A program made the translations under genes and the position numbers. DNA of 64,000 nt from Roseibium porphyridii (GTDB lineage Bacteria; Pseudomonadota; Alphaproteobacteria; Rhizobiales; Stappiaceae), in contig NZ_CP120863.1 of assembly GCF_026191725.2 (NCBI RefSeq), positions 3,514,001-3,578,000 of the forward strand, given 5' to 3'. The notes beneath the pieces are model-generated. The model was not told where the DNA came from and did no database searches. It worked only from the letters and a program-made list of their open reading frames with translations. Positions within the stretch are counted from its first letter, which is position 1. Each line of letters opens with the position of its first letter. This document shows positions 1 to 8,458 of the stretch, piece after piece.

Positions 1-159
1 GGAAACGAACGCCAAAAGATTATCGCACTGACCGAGGCAGGCCATAAAACCTGGGCCAAATGCTGTGATATTTCCCTGGATGTATTTGAACGCACTGGCC
101 TATCCGTGGCTGAGGCGCAACAAGTCATTCGGATCTGTGCGAAAATTGCTCGTGACTAG
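1..159 (+). CDS. MarR-family regulator, C-terminal fragment
   Basis: Frame 1 is open from the window edge to a TAG at 157-159, giving the last 52 residues of a protein. It contains QKIIALTEAGH followed by a helix and TGLSVAEAQQ, the usual end of the winged helix and the start of the C-terminal dimerisation helix in MarR regulators (LTEAG...W...TGLS..E). The N-terminal part lies outside the window, so ligand and target cannot be judged. The assignment rests on this short match only. Confidence 0.6.
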   Translation, partial: GNERQKIIALTEAGHKTWAKCCDISLDVFERTGLSVAEAQQVIRICAKIARD

Positions 160-1231
160 CGTTTTGGACCACTGAAAGATTCGACTGGCACAGCACCTAG
201 TCATATCTTGCGATGCCGCTCTACGCTCAAGACGGGCAAGACAGCTTTTGCGAACCCTCGAATAACGGTTCTGCAGAAGTTATAGGGCTTGAAACCTTCA
301 GATCGCACAACGGCTTAGACTCTTGAAGCTCAGCCCCCTTGGCAGCAATAAACAACAAGCAATTCAGTTTCGCCTAACTTTCCGGCGCAATTAATTAAGG
401 CTACAAAAAAAAGCAAAAGCACCCAGCAAAGTGTTCATTCCCTTTTGTTTTCCGTTATTTAGTTGCCAGATTATAGACACAAAAAATCCACATCTCTATT
501 TTTATTGTCAATTTTTACAGGGTTGAATGTGACTGAGCACTCATCTCTGTTGGATTTGTAGAACAAATTCAACAGGTGGATTCTTTCTCCCCAGCGACTT
601 GGTATTTCATTCCGATATCGAAGACTTCGCCTCCGACCTGAACCCTTAAGCGGCAGCAAATAACACCGCAAATTAGGCCTGAGAGGCACAACGGGATCGC
701 GATACGTAACCCCATCGACCGTATTGTTCCCGAGAGAGCTCCGCCGGACAGATCCGGCGGAGTTTTCATTTGAAGACTTCGCTTTCCAAATTGCTCCCAA
801 GCATGCCGTACAATCAGGCGCTATAATACCGGTGCACACAAACAATCATCGGAATTTAGGTAAAGAAAACTGACCTGTATTTGCACGACATATACTGAAT
901 GCAACCATTGTAAAAAAGTCACAGTCAAGAAAGTTACGCTACGTATATTGGCAGTTTTTACAGGTCATTTTAGCTCACAAACCCGTGACGCTTCTTGAAT
1001 TGACCCCTGCAGACCACACTTATTAACTGAAAGTAACCGGAATCAACCGATTTTGTGATCTTTATTACACTTAATTGCGAGATTGTGGTGCGATAATGGC
1101 TAAATCGTGGCCGCGTGCTAGGGGCGCATCCGCAATAGACGGAATTGCCGAAAAGGCTGAAGAGTCCAAAAGGACCAAAATAAAGTCTCAGGCGCGGTAA
1201 AATAGAGTTGTATTTGCCTTGGGAGGCGAAC
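160..1231. other. Long intergenic stretch, no convincing gene
   Basis: About 1 kb without a credible coding sequence. The largest open frame (minus, 471-845) is rich in Arg/Cys/Ser without family character and overlaps a plus-strand hairpin terminator at 739-766. A short plus-strand transcript ending there (small RNA or leader) is possible but no promoter could be defined. Base composition is more AT-rich than the flanking genes. Confidence 0.4.
739..766 (+). terminator. Intrinsic terminator without an obvious gene
   Basis: A perfect 9-bp GC-rich stem (739-747 with 754-762) and a 6-base loop are followed by TTTTC. The nearest plus-strand gene ends at 159, almost 600 bases upstream, so the hairpin may end a small RNA. 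Only the hairpin itself is seen. Confidence 0.6.
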
Positions 1232-1831
1232 ATGCAACGGAATACCAGAGCAGGAACATTTGCGCTTGGCCTCATCCTCGCCTTGGCGGGAAGCGCAGCC
1301 GCAGCGCCATTACCTCAAGAAACGATAACGCTGCCTGAAGACCGTCTGGCCGTGACGGTAGCGTCAGCATCACTGGATCAAATGGACCCACTGGAAAGTG
1401 AGCTCACGATCTGGGTTGGTGAAATCGAACTTGATGGTCGTAAGGCCGTTTGGGTCGAACTGATCGATTCCTATGGTGAAGTCATTTACGATTCCGAAGT
1501 CAGCACGAACGAGACTCACCTGCTTCCGGATGGAAGGGCTGTAGTTGTTCGCGCCATGGACCAGAACACAGTCGTCGCCGGCAAGGATGAGTCCAGGCTC
1601 GTGACCGAAGGAGCGTTGACTGTGACCCGTCGTGTCGTCAATGACGGTTTGGACGCTACCACTGTCGAACTGATCGAATCCGGTGAAGAGCGGGATCCGA
1701 AAACAGGCCCCATGCTTCATGTTGCCGACTTCGGACAGATGGTCTGGGACAAGGTGGTCGCATTTTTCGACGCCGCCAGAGTCCGTGTTGAAGTTGCCTG
1801 GAATTGGATTGTCGATACCATCCAGGCTTGA
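1232..1831 (+). CDS. Secreted protein of unknown function
   Basis: 199 residues. The ATG at 1232 is chosen over an upstream in-frame start because GGGAGGCGAAC precedes it directly. Residues 1-24 form a classical Sec signal peptide (basic start, Leu/Ala-rich core, AAAA end), so the mature protein should be periplasmic. The mature part is acidic with alternating hydrophobic residues suggesting a beta-rich fold. The C-terminus has an amphipathic Trp/Val-rich helix (VWDKVVAFF, VEVAWNWIV). No family was recognised. It stands alone and is followed by a good terminator. Confidence 0.7.
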   Translation: MQRNTRAGTFALGLILALAGSAAAAPLPQETITLPEDRLAVTVASASLDQMDPLESELTIWVGEIELDGRKAVWVELIDSYGEVIYDSEVSTNETHLLPDGRAVVVRAMDQNTVVAGKDESRLVTEGALTVTRRVVNDGLDATTVELIESGEERDPKTGPMLHVADFGQMVWDKVVAFFDAARVRVEVAWNWIVDTIQA

Positions 1832-1892
1832 TGACAAGACAAACTTCTCAAGCAGCCTGCGAAAATCGGGCTTGCTGGATTGTTGGAAAGAC

Positions 1893-1924
1893 CGCTCGAC
1901 CAGTTTATTGGTGGGGCGTTTTTT
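1893..1924 (+). terminator. Intrinsic terminator after the secreted protein gene
   Basis: A ten-pair stem with one mismatch and one GU pair (1893-1902 with 1909-1918) and loop GTTTAT is followed by six T. It separates the 1232-1831 gene from the oxidoreductase operon. Confidence 0.7.
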
Positions 1925-2012
1925 CTTTCCAGCCAACCTTTGCTGCAATCCGCCAAGCAATGGTGTTGTTCAAACTCAATCACAAAAATATATTAAAATT
2001 CATTGGCCTGCG

Positions 2013-2041
2013 TGATCCGCGCTTCCTGTAGAGCCGTAAGT
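2013..2041 (+). promoter_or_regulatory. RpoE/ECF11-type promoter candidate
   Basis: TGATCC at 2013-2018, exactly 18 bases, then TAAG at 2037. From memory this is the promoter form recognised by the singlet-oxygen sigma factor RpoE of Rhodobacter sphaeroides (TGATCC-N18-TAAGA). It lies about 75 bases upstream of the flavoprotein-DUF1365-cyclopropane synthase operon, and related operons belong to that regulon. The sequence match is direct; the sigma assignment is inference. Confidence 0.6.
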
Positions 2042-2116
2042 GGGTAAGAAAACAAAAAACAGTTTCACCATGGCGAGAACCTTCAGAGGCCTGCCCAGTC
2101 ACATAAAGGAACAAAC

Positions 2117-3412
2117 ATGCGGATTGCCGTCATCGGCTCCGGTATTTCCGGAAACAGCGCAGCTTGGGCACTAAGCGATAGACACGATGTAGTTTTGTAC
2201 GAGAAGCGGACCCGCCCTGGGGGGCACAGCGCGACAGAAGACATTGACTATGACGGCACAAAAATGTCCGTCGATACGGGATTTATTGTCTACAACGAAC
2301 TCAATTACCCCAATTTTACCGCTTTGCTTGACCATCTTGGCGTTGCCAGTGAAATCAGCGACATGAGCTTTGCACTGTCCGCCGACAGGGGCCAACTCGA
2401 ATGGTCGGGCGACTCTATCAATACGATATTCGCACAGCGCAAAAACATCTTCTCTCCACGCTTTTTGGGTATGCTGCGTGGCATCTTTCGTTTCAACAAG
2501 GCGTCGGTTGAAGACTTGAAGGCCGGACGACTTTCCGGGAAGACGCTCGGTGGCTACCTCGAAGAAGAACGCTATTCGAGCGGCTTCATCAACGACTATC
2601 TGCTCGCCATGGGAGCCGCTATCTGGTCGACTCCGATCAACGAAATGCGCGCCTATCCCGCAGAAAGCTTTGTCGCCTTCTTCGACAATCATCGCCTGCT
2701 TTCCACCGACAGGCCGCTTTGGCGCACGATCTCCGGCGGTAGCCGAAACTATGTCAGCCGTCTCATCGCGCCCTTGGCTGGAAAAATCCGATTGGGAACA
2801 CCTGTCACTCAGGTTCTCCGTAAAGACGGGCGTGTTATCGTCACAGACACCACTGGCCATACTGATGTGTTTGATCATGTGATCCTGGCGAGCCATACGG
2901 ATCAAAGCCTGGCCATGCTCGGCGACCCAAGTCCGGAAGAACGCGAAATTCTGGGATCAATCCGATACCGTCCAAATGAAGTCTACTTGCATCGCGATGA
3001 AGCTTTGATGCCAAAGAACAAACGCGTTTGGGCATCGTGGAACTACATGTCAGACCGTGAAGCAGGAGAAACACGCGACGTAACGGTGAGCTACTGGATG
3101 AATCGATTGCAGAACATTGATCGTAGCAAGCCTGTGTTTGTGACGCTCAACCCGTTCGAAGCGCCGGACGAAGACAAGACGTTCGCCAAATACATTTATG
3201 ATCACCCTCAATTCGATGCGTCCGCGCTGGCGGCCAAGAAGCGCCTGGGAGATATTCAAGGTGTCAGGAATACCTGGTTCTGCGGTGCCTGGGGTGGCCA
3301 CGGTTTCCATGAAGACGGGCTTTCGTCCGGCCTGAGTGTAGCCAGATCGCTTGGGGCTCAATTGCCCTGGGAACGTCAGGACAATGACACCTTTCTGGAA
3401 GCTGCCGAATGA
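2117..3412 (+). CDS. FAD-dependent amine-oxidase-like flavoprotein
   Basis: 431 residues with an N-terminal Rossmann nucleotide-binding motif (GSGISG at 7-12), an acidic strand end (VVLYEKRTRPGG) and the C-terminal FAD contact WGGHGFHEDGLSSG of the NAD(P)-binding_8/amine oxidase family. GGAAC precedes the start at good distance. It is the first gene of a three-gene operon and overlaps the DUF1365 gene by ATGA. This trio (flavoprotein, DUF1365, cyclopropane-fatty-acid synthase) is widely conserved, and in Rhodobacter such genes are part of the singlet-oxygen response and fatty-acid modification. A role in oxidising or desaturating phospholipid acyl chains is therefore likely, but the exact substrate is unknown. 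Confidence 0.85.
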   Translation: MRIAVIGSGISGNSAAWALSDRHDVVLYEKRTRPGGHSATEDIDYDGTKMSVDTGFIVYNELNYPNFTALLDHLGVASEISDMSFALSADRGQLEWSGDSINTIFAQRKNIFSPRFLGMLRGIFRFNKASVEDLKAGRLSGKTLGGYLEEERYSSGFINDYLLAMGAAIWSTPINEMRAYPAESFVAFFDNHRLLSTDRPLWRTISGGSRNYVSRLIAPLAGKIRLGTPVTQVLRKDGRVIVTDTTGHTDVFDHVILASHTDQSLAMLGDPSPEEREILGSIRYRPNEVYLHRDEALMPKNKRVWASWNYMSDREAGETRDVTVSYWMNRLQNIDRSKPVFVTLNPFEAPDEDKTFAKYIYDHPQFDASALAAKKRLGDIQGVRNTWFCGAWGGHGFHEDGLSSGLSVARSLGAQLPWERQDNDTFLEAAE

Positions 3413-4260
3413 TCTCATCGCGGAACAACAGGTTACGCGACAACGGGCCTGCGCCTGAAAGCGCAGTCTCGCTTTATCCGGGTTCGGTCATGCATCATCG
3501 CATGAAGCCGAAGACTCACAGGTTTGACTATCGGGTCTTCTCAATGTTGTTGGATCTCGACCGCTTGAAAGAGGCATCGCGCAGCAGCTGGCTCTTTTCG
3601 GTCGACAAGTTCAACTTGCTGTCGTTTCACCACAAGGACCACGGCCCTCGAGACGGTAGCTGTCTTAGGCAGCATGTAGAGATGTTGTTGGCAGATAAGG
3701 GCGTTGCTGCCCCAAAACGGATATTGCTTCTGGCGTATCCGCGACTGCTTGGTTACGGCTTCAACCCTTTGAGTGTCTACTACGCCTACGACGAAGATGA
3801 GATGCTGACCGGTGTCGTCTACGAAGTTCGCAATACATTCGGGGGACTGCACACTTATGCCCTCCCCGTGGAACCGGGCCAGATGTCCGACGCCGGTGTT
3901 CGACAGACACAGCGTAAGGAGTTTTATGTGTCTCCGTTCCTGAGCATGCAGCAACACTATTGTTTCAGGATGCTGCCACCGGGCGATAGTGTTCGCGTAC
4001 GGATTCTGGAAAAGGATGCCAAAGGTCCAATTCTTTCAGCAACGTTTTCCGGGGAAAGAAAGAAGTTCTCGACAGGTTCCATACTTGGAGAATGCCTGCG
4101 GGTGCCATTTCTGACTTTCAAAATCATGGCCGCCATCCATTGGGAAGCCTTTAAAATTTGGCGGAAGCGTGTACCATTTCACCCTCGGCCCGCGCAGGAT
4201 GCATTGGATGGGGGGCCGGATCGGCACAACCGCCACGCCTCGCTGGCATCAAATGAATAA
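3409..4260 (+). CDS. DUF1365 family protein
   Basis: 283 residues beginning with the typical VSLYPGSVMHHRMKPKTHRFDYRVF of DUF1365, followed by LLAYPRLLGYGFNPLSVYYAY and a C-terminal KIMAAIHWEAFKIWRKRVPFHP segment. The start overlaps the preceding flavoprotein gene by four bases, so the two are translationally coupled. Function is unproven. Its constant partnership with the flavoprotein and the cyclopropane synthase indicates a step in acyl-chain modification of membrane lipids. Family membership is clear; the biochemical role is inference. Confidence 0.88.
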   Translation: MISSRNNRLRDNGPAPESAVSLYPGSVMHHRMKPKTHRFDYRVFSMLLDLDRLKEASRSSWLFSVDKFNLLSFHHKDHGPRDGSCLRQHVEMLLADKGVAAPKRILLLAYPRLLGYGFNPLSVYYAYDEDEMLTGVVYEVRNTFGGLHTYALPVEPGQMSDAGVRQTQRKEFYVSPFLSMQQHYCFRMLPPGDSVRVRILEKDAKGPILSATFSGERKKFSTGSILGECLRVPFLTFKIMAAIHWEAFKIWRKRVPFHPRPAQDALDGGPDRHNRHASLASNE

Positions 4261-4279
4261 CATTTCAAGAGGTTCTGCC

Positions 4280-5512
4280 ATGAGTAGTGAGCCTATTGTT
4301 CTGACACAAGACAACCTTCGCAGCGAGTTGAAGGGTACTCCCCGCCTCGCTCGAATGGCAGCAAATCTTGCCGTCAAGATCCGCTACGGTTCATTGGAAG
4401 TTCAGTTTCCCGATGGTCGCCGCTATCTGATTGAAGGCCGCGAGAACGGTCCGCACGGCGTTTTGAAGATCCACAACTGGCGTTTCTTCAGAATGGTTGT
4501 ACAAGCAGGCGATGTCGGGGTCGGAGAAGCCTTTATGGCAGGTTACTGGTCCTCACCTGATGTTACGACCTTTCTCGAGGTCTTTTGCATCAATCAGGAA
4601 TCCACCCTGGAGGCTCTGCAAGGCAGGCCGTTCTCGCGCTTCCTGCTCTCCCTTCGTCATTGGTTGAACGCCAATACGAAACGAGGATCGAAACGCAACA
4701 TCTCCGCGCATTACGATCTTGGAAACGCGTTCTACAAGGAATGGCTCGATCCTTCGATGACCTATTCCTCAGCCATTTACAGCAATGAAACCAACAACCT
4801 GGAGCAAGCCCAAGCGGAAAAATACGCTTCGCTTGTACGGCAAACAGGCATTCGTCCGGAGCATCAGGTTCTGGAGATCGGATGTGGTTGGGGAGGTTTT
4901 GCAGAACATGTTGCAAAGACCGTTGGTGCTCACGTAAAAGCCCTGACCATTTCGCAGGAACAATTCGACTATGCACGCGAACGGATCTACAAGGCTGGCC
5001 TCAACGAAAAGGTCGATGTCGTATTCCAGGATTATCGAGATGAACGCGGCGTCTACGACCGGATAGCCTCGATCGAAATGTTTGAAGCGGTTGGTGAAAA
5101 ATATTGGCCGACCTATTTCGAACAGCTCTCCAAATGCCTGAAACCCGGTGGTAAAGCAGGTCTTCAGATCATTACCATTCAAGACAAGATGTTTGAGGAC
5201 TATAGGCGCGGAACCGACTTCATTCAGCGCTATATATTCCCTGGTGGAATGTTGCCTCCTCCCGGCCGATTGAAAGACATTGGCAAGTCACTCGGGCTCG
5301 ATCTCGAAGACCAGACAATTTTCGGTCAGGACTATGCGCGCACGTTGGCTGAGTGGCGGCACAGTTTCCGCCAGGCTTGGCCGAAAATCCGCCCACTAGG
5401 CTTCGACGAGCGTTTCAAGCGTTTGTGGGAGTTTTATCTGCACTATTGTGAAGCCGGGTTCCGCTCAGGCAACATCGATGTGCGACAGATGGTGTACGTG
5501 AAAGCGCCCTGA
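4280..5512 (+). CDS. cfa: Cyclopropane-fatty-acid-phospholipid synthase family
   Basis: 410 residues from the ATG at 4280; an in-frame start at 4169 would overlap the DUF1365 gene and lacks the conserved N-terminus. The SAM-binding motif LEIGCGWGGFAEH and the family signature HYDLGNAFYKEWLDPSMTYSS are present, as are QYDY-like and IEMFEAVGEKYWPTYF segments of the class. It methylates unsaturated acyl chains in phospholipids to form a cyclopropane or a related methylated product. As the last gene of the flavoprotein-DUF1365 operon it may act in methylated or furan fatty-acid formation rather than simple cyclopropanation. A strong terminator follows. Confidence 0.88.
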   Translation: MSSEPIVLTQDNLRSELKGTPRLARMAANLAVKIRYGSLEVQFPDGRRYLIEGRENGPHGVLKIHNWRFFRMVVQAGDVGVGEAFMAGYWSSPDVTTFLEVFCINQESTLEALQGRPFSRFLLSLRHWLNANTKRGSKRNISAHYDLGNAFYKEWLDPSMTYSSAIYSNETNNLEQAQAEKYASLVRQTGIRPEHQVLEIGCGWGGFAEHVAKTVGAHVKALTISQEQFDYARERIYKAGLNEKVDVVFQDYRDERGVYDRIASIEMFEAVGEKYWPTYFEQLSKCLKPGGKAGLQIITIQDKMFEDYRRGTDFIQRYIFPGGMLPPPGRLKDIGKSLGLDLEDQTIFGQDYARTLAEWRHSFRQAWPKIRPLGFDERFKRLWEFYLHYCEAGFRSGNIDVRQMVYVKAP

Positions 5513-5533
5513 CCAAAATCGCAGAAGACAAGG

Positions 5534-5561
5534 AAAAGGCCGGGATTTACCCGGCCTTTTT
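5534..5561. terminator. Bidirectional terminator between cfa and SDR
   Basis: Eleven-base complementary arms (5534-5544 and 5550-5560) with A-rich and T-rich flanks on both sides and loop TTTAC-like. It serves the plus-strand cfa gene and overlaps the stop codon of the convergent minus-strand SDR gene (stop at 5547-5549). Confidence 0.8.
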
Positions 5562-6353
5562 CTTGTTCCAACCAGTCGCACGCGACATAAAGGCAAAATA
5601 AAGCCGATAAGGTAACAGCTTCAAAAACTTGAGCTGAAGCACAAAGATCGTTGGAAACGCGATTTCGAAGCGTTTGCTATCTTCCAGACCCTCTCTAATT
5701 TTTTGAACCGCTTGTTCAACCGTTAGGAGATGCGGCATCGGGAAAGGGTTTGAACGCGTTGCCGGTGTGTCGACAAAACCTGGATTGACGACCTGAATGC
5801 GAATACCGGCTCGATCAAGATCGAATTTCAGGGATTCTGCGAGATTTATGAGCCCTGCCTTGGTAGCGCCATAAGCGGCTGAGGTCGGTAGGCCGCTATA
5901 CCCGGCAACAGAGGAAACGACGGCAATCTGCCCCCTGCCCTCCGGCTTCATCACTTCAATCACGGGCAACAAGACATTGACTGTGCCCATCAGATTTACG
6001 TCAAAACTCTTCTTGAAAGCAGCTGCCTCTGCCTTCAGCCCATCCTGGGGCAGATAGACGCCGGCATTGGCAATCATCAACGCAATTTTTCCGATACCAG
6101 CCAGGATCGACTTGCAGATGTCCGACATTGATTGCGTGTCGGATACATCACCAGGATAAGGGTGAATGGATCCGGGTAGGTTCTGTGCCTGAATGGAAAG
6201 AGCTTCGAGGTCTTTTGAAGATCTGGCAGTGACAGCCACCGTCCATCCGGACCGGGCAAGATCAAGTGCGAGCTCTTTGCCGATGCCCGAACTTGCGCCT
6301 GTCACCCACGCACAGCCGTCATCCGGTTTTGCAACGTAGTTTTGGTTTCTCAA
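5547..6353 (-). CDS. Short-chain dehydrogenase/reductase
   Basis: 268 residues with the classical SDR pattern: TGASSGIGKELA near residue 18, NAG near residue 100, the catalytic serine in VVSSVAGYSG, YGATKAG (YxxxK) near residue 160 and PGFVDTP. The C-terminal LKLLPYRLYFAFMSRATGW is basic and hydrophobic, as in membrane-associated SDRs. It lies 67 bases downstream of the ChrR-like gene on the same strand and is convergent with cfa. SDRs in this neighbourhood are often co-regulated with the flavoprotein/DUF1365/cfa set. The substrate cannot be read from the sequence. Confidence 0.85.
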   Translation of the reverse strand: MRNQNYVAKPDDGCAWVTGASSGIGKELALDLARSGWTVAVTARSSKDLEALSIQAQNLPGSIHPYPGDVSDTQSMSDICKSILAGIGKIALMIANAGVYLPQDGLKAEAAAFKKSFDVNLMGTVNVLLPVIEVMKPEGRGQIAVVSSVAGYSGLPTSAAYGATKAGLINLAESLKFDLDRAGIRIQVVNPGFVDTPATRSNPFPMPHLLTVEQAVQKIREGLEDSKRFEIAFPTIFVLQLKFLKLLPYRLYFAFMSRATGWNKKKAG

Positions 6354-6420
6354 GTTGAATTCTCCAAGCGTTTACACTGTCTACGCAAAACGCCTGGAGA
6401 GTGGATCTGATTATGTGAAA

Positions 6421-7077
6421 TTATCGCATGAAAGGTGCGAACCAGCGGCCCACAGGTCCGGTCAGTTCCAGACGACCGGCAGTCACTGCGAAGCAAATGC
6501 AGTCTTCACCCTCGTCAGCGATGGGCTTGTGGTCGACATCCCCGTCAGCGAATGCGACATCGCCGGAAATATAATGACCGTCCTCATCCTTGAACCCGCC
6601 TTTGAGAACAAGGGTAAGTTCGGTTCCGTGGTGTGTATGCGACGGCATTGCCCGCCCGGCACGCACCCACAGAAGACTGCTCACACAGCCGTCAATCTCC
6701 CCGAACTTGCATTCTTTTACACCTGGAAGAAGTGTTTTCCAGGGAAGCTTGTCCATGGAGGTGCCGACGATAGACAGGAGCGATTCAGGAACATCACTCG
6801 CGGCTTCCGAATGCGTACCCGAAAGCGGGACGTTGTCGTTCAGCAGCGTGTCGTCACCATCGAATATTGCAGACAAAGCCGCGTCGCGATTTGAAATATC
6901 AATCGGCGCGGCATCGTCAAGCCCCACCCCGGCCAGGGTTTCCAGGGACGACACATAGCCACGGTTCCGGTCGCTCAATTCCAAATGCGCGCCGACAAGG
7001 GCTTGTGCTGGATAGGACAGGCTTCCAGCCGCATATCCGGCTAGCAGCTCATCCATGCCAGTCACATTCTTTTCCAT
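6421..7077 (-). CDS. ChrR-like cupin anti-sigma factor, zinc site lost
   Basis: 218 residues. The start at 7077 makes the N-terminus align with ChrR of Rhodobacter (twelve residues to the ELLAGYAAGSL helix). The N-terminal half corresponds to the anti-sigma domain and the C-terminal half to the ChrR cupin lid, which keeps its metal ligands (SHTHHGTE and later DVDHKP). In the anti-sigma domain the known zinc ligands HxxxCxxC appear as HLELSDRNR: the His remains, both Cys are gone, and the N-terminal His is also absent. No sigma gene is adjacent. An ECF-type promoter lies in front. It may be a divergent orphan ChrR that tunes the RpoE response, or a cupin sensor no longer able to bind sigma. 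Confidence 0.75.
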   Translation of the reverse strand: MEKNVTGMDELLAGYAAGSLSYPAQALVGAHLELSDRNRGYVSSLETLAGVGLDDAAPIDISNRDAALSAIFDGDDTLLNDNVPLSGTHSEAASDVPESLLSIVGTSMDKLPWKTLLPGVKECKFGEIDGCVSSLLWVRAGRAMPSHTHHGTELTLVLKGGFKDEDGHYISGDVAFADGDVDHKPIADEGEDCICFAVTAGRLELTGPVGRWFAPFMR

Positions 7078-7120
7078 TACCGCTCTCATATATTTCCGCG
7101 AGCCCAGGTTGCTTTGTAGC

Positions 7121-7149
7121 CATTACGCGTAACAACCTTTTCCAGATCA
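7121..7149 (-). promoter_or_regulatory. RpoE/ECF11-type promoter for the ChrR-like gene
   Basis: On the minus strand, TGATCT (7149-7144) and TAATG (7125-7121) are separated by exactly 18 bases. This matches the promoter seen at 2013-2041 except for one base in the -35 element. The predicted start of transcription lies about 35 bases before the ChrR-like start codon. The rest of the 7090-7394 gap shows no gene. Confidence 0.5.
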
Positions 7150-7394
7150 TTGTCTACACTATAAATAACCGATTCAAAATCCTGATCTAGGTGGGCATGA
7201 GAACAACTCGGCGACGACTTTCAATCGATCTGGAGAAATTCACCCGTGTGTTTCCCGCCAATTATGGCATTCCATGCCCAAGAGACTTACATAGAATCTT
7301 GAACAACCTCCTCAGGAGCTTTAGCGTCCGGAGCTCACCTCAAGACTTATGGCCGGTTCATTCGAACTGCCCATTCAGCCAGGAATAGTACTAA

Positions 7395-8429
7395 ATGTCT
7401 GTGTCCGTTTCAGTTGTTGATGCGATCGGCAACACGCCACTTATCCGACTCAAGGCCCTATCAGATGAAACGGGTTGCGAAATTCTTGGCAAAGCTGAAT
7501 TTATGAACCCCGGGCAGTCGGTCAAGGACCGCCCGGCGCGCCAGATGATATTGGAGGCCGAAGCTCGCGGAGACCTCAAGCCGGGCGGCGTCATCGTCGA
7601 GGGCACTGCTGGTAACACCGGGATCGGTCTTGCGCTCGTTGCAGGCGCAAAAGGCTACCGAACAGTCATCGTCATTCCTGAAACGCAGAGCCAAGAGAAG
7701 AAGGACATGCTCCGACTTTGCGGAGCGGAACTCGTCGAAGTGCCTGCAAAGCCTTTCAAGGACCCCAACAACTATCAGCATGTTGCCCGTCGCCTTGCTG
7801 AAGACATGGCAAAAAGCGAACCCAATGGGGTGATCTTCGCGGACCAATGGAACAACCTGGACAATCGCAAAGCCCACTATCTGACGACCGGCCCAGAAAT
7901 TCTTTCCCAGACAGACGGCAAGGTTGACGGGTTCATATGCGCTGTCGGTTCCGGCGGAACCCTTGGCGGTGTTTCAAAGTTTCTGCAGGAGAACAAACCG
8001 GGCATTGTCATCGGCTGCGCAGACCCGCGAGGCGCTGCTATGCAGTCTCTTTTCACAACCGGCGAAGCAGTTGCTTCAGAAGGTGGTTCAATTTCAGAAG
8101 GAATTGGTCTTGGCCGCAAGACTGCAATCGTCGGAGATCTTAAGGTGGATCACGCCTATACAATTCCTGACGAGGAAGCGATGCCCCTGGTGTTCGATCT
8201 TGCTGAAAACGAAGGCCTTCTGCTTGGCGGCTCAAGCGCCATCAATCTGGCTGGCGCTCGGCGCCTGGCCAAGGAACTGGGGCCAGGAAAAACCATCGTG
8301 ACCATCCTGTGCGACCACGGAACCCGTTATCAGTCGAAGCTCTATAATCCGGAATTCTTGAGATCGAAGAACCTGACAGTTCCCCATTGGCTTGAGCGGA
8401 CCGTCAACATCGAGCCCCCGTTTGCGTGA
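7395..8429 (+). CDS. cysK: Cysteine synthase (PLP-dependent)
   Basis: 344 residues of the O-acetylserine sulfhydrylase / cystathionine beta-synthase fold. The opening DAIGNTPLIRL and the PLP lysine K44 in NPGQSVKDRPA are visible. The substrate loop reads EGTAGNTGIG instead of the usual TSGNTG, and the phosphate-binding GSGGTLGG is present. The C-terminal part is about 20 residues longer than E. coli CysK, which is common in alphaproteobacterial enzymes. It makes cysteine from O-acetylserine and sulfide in the cytoplasm. CCAGGAA precedes the start. A cystathionine beta-synthase-like specificity cannot be excluded. Confidence 0.85.
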   Translation: MSVSVSVVDAIGNTPLIRLKALSDETGCEILGKAEFMNPGQSVKDRPARQMILEAEARGDLKPGGVIVEGTAGNTGIGLALVAGAKGYRTVIVIPETQSQEKKDMLRLCGAELVEVPAKPFKDPNNYQHVARRLAEDMAKSEPNGVIFADQWNNLDNRKAHYLTTGPEILSQTDGKVDGFICAVGSGGTLGGVSKFLQENKPGIVIGCADPRGAAMQSLFTTGEAVASEGGSISEGIGLGRKTAIVGDLKVDHAYTIPDEEAMPLVFDLAENEGLLLGGSSAINLAGARRLAKELGPGKTIVTILCDHGTRYQSKLYNPEFLRSKNLTVPHWLERTVNIEPPFA

Positions 8430-8458
8430 CACGCTTGAACCTTTGAGACCGACGATAA

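Noticed and set aside
471..845. 124-residue minus-strand frame in the first intergenic region
   Set aside because: No family character, Arg/Ser/Cys-rich composition, and it contains the plus-strand terminator hairpin.
7191..7388. 65-residue frame just before cysK
   Set aside because: No ribosome site or family resemblance; lies in the promoter gap.
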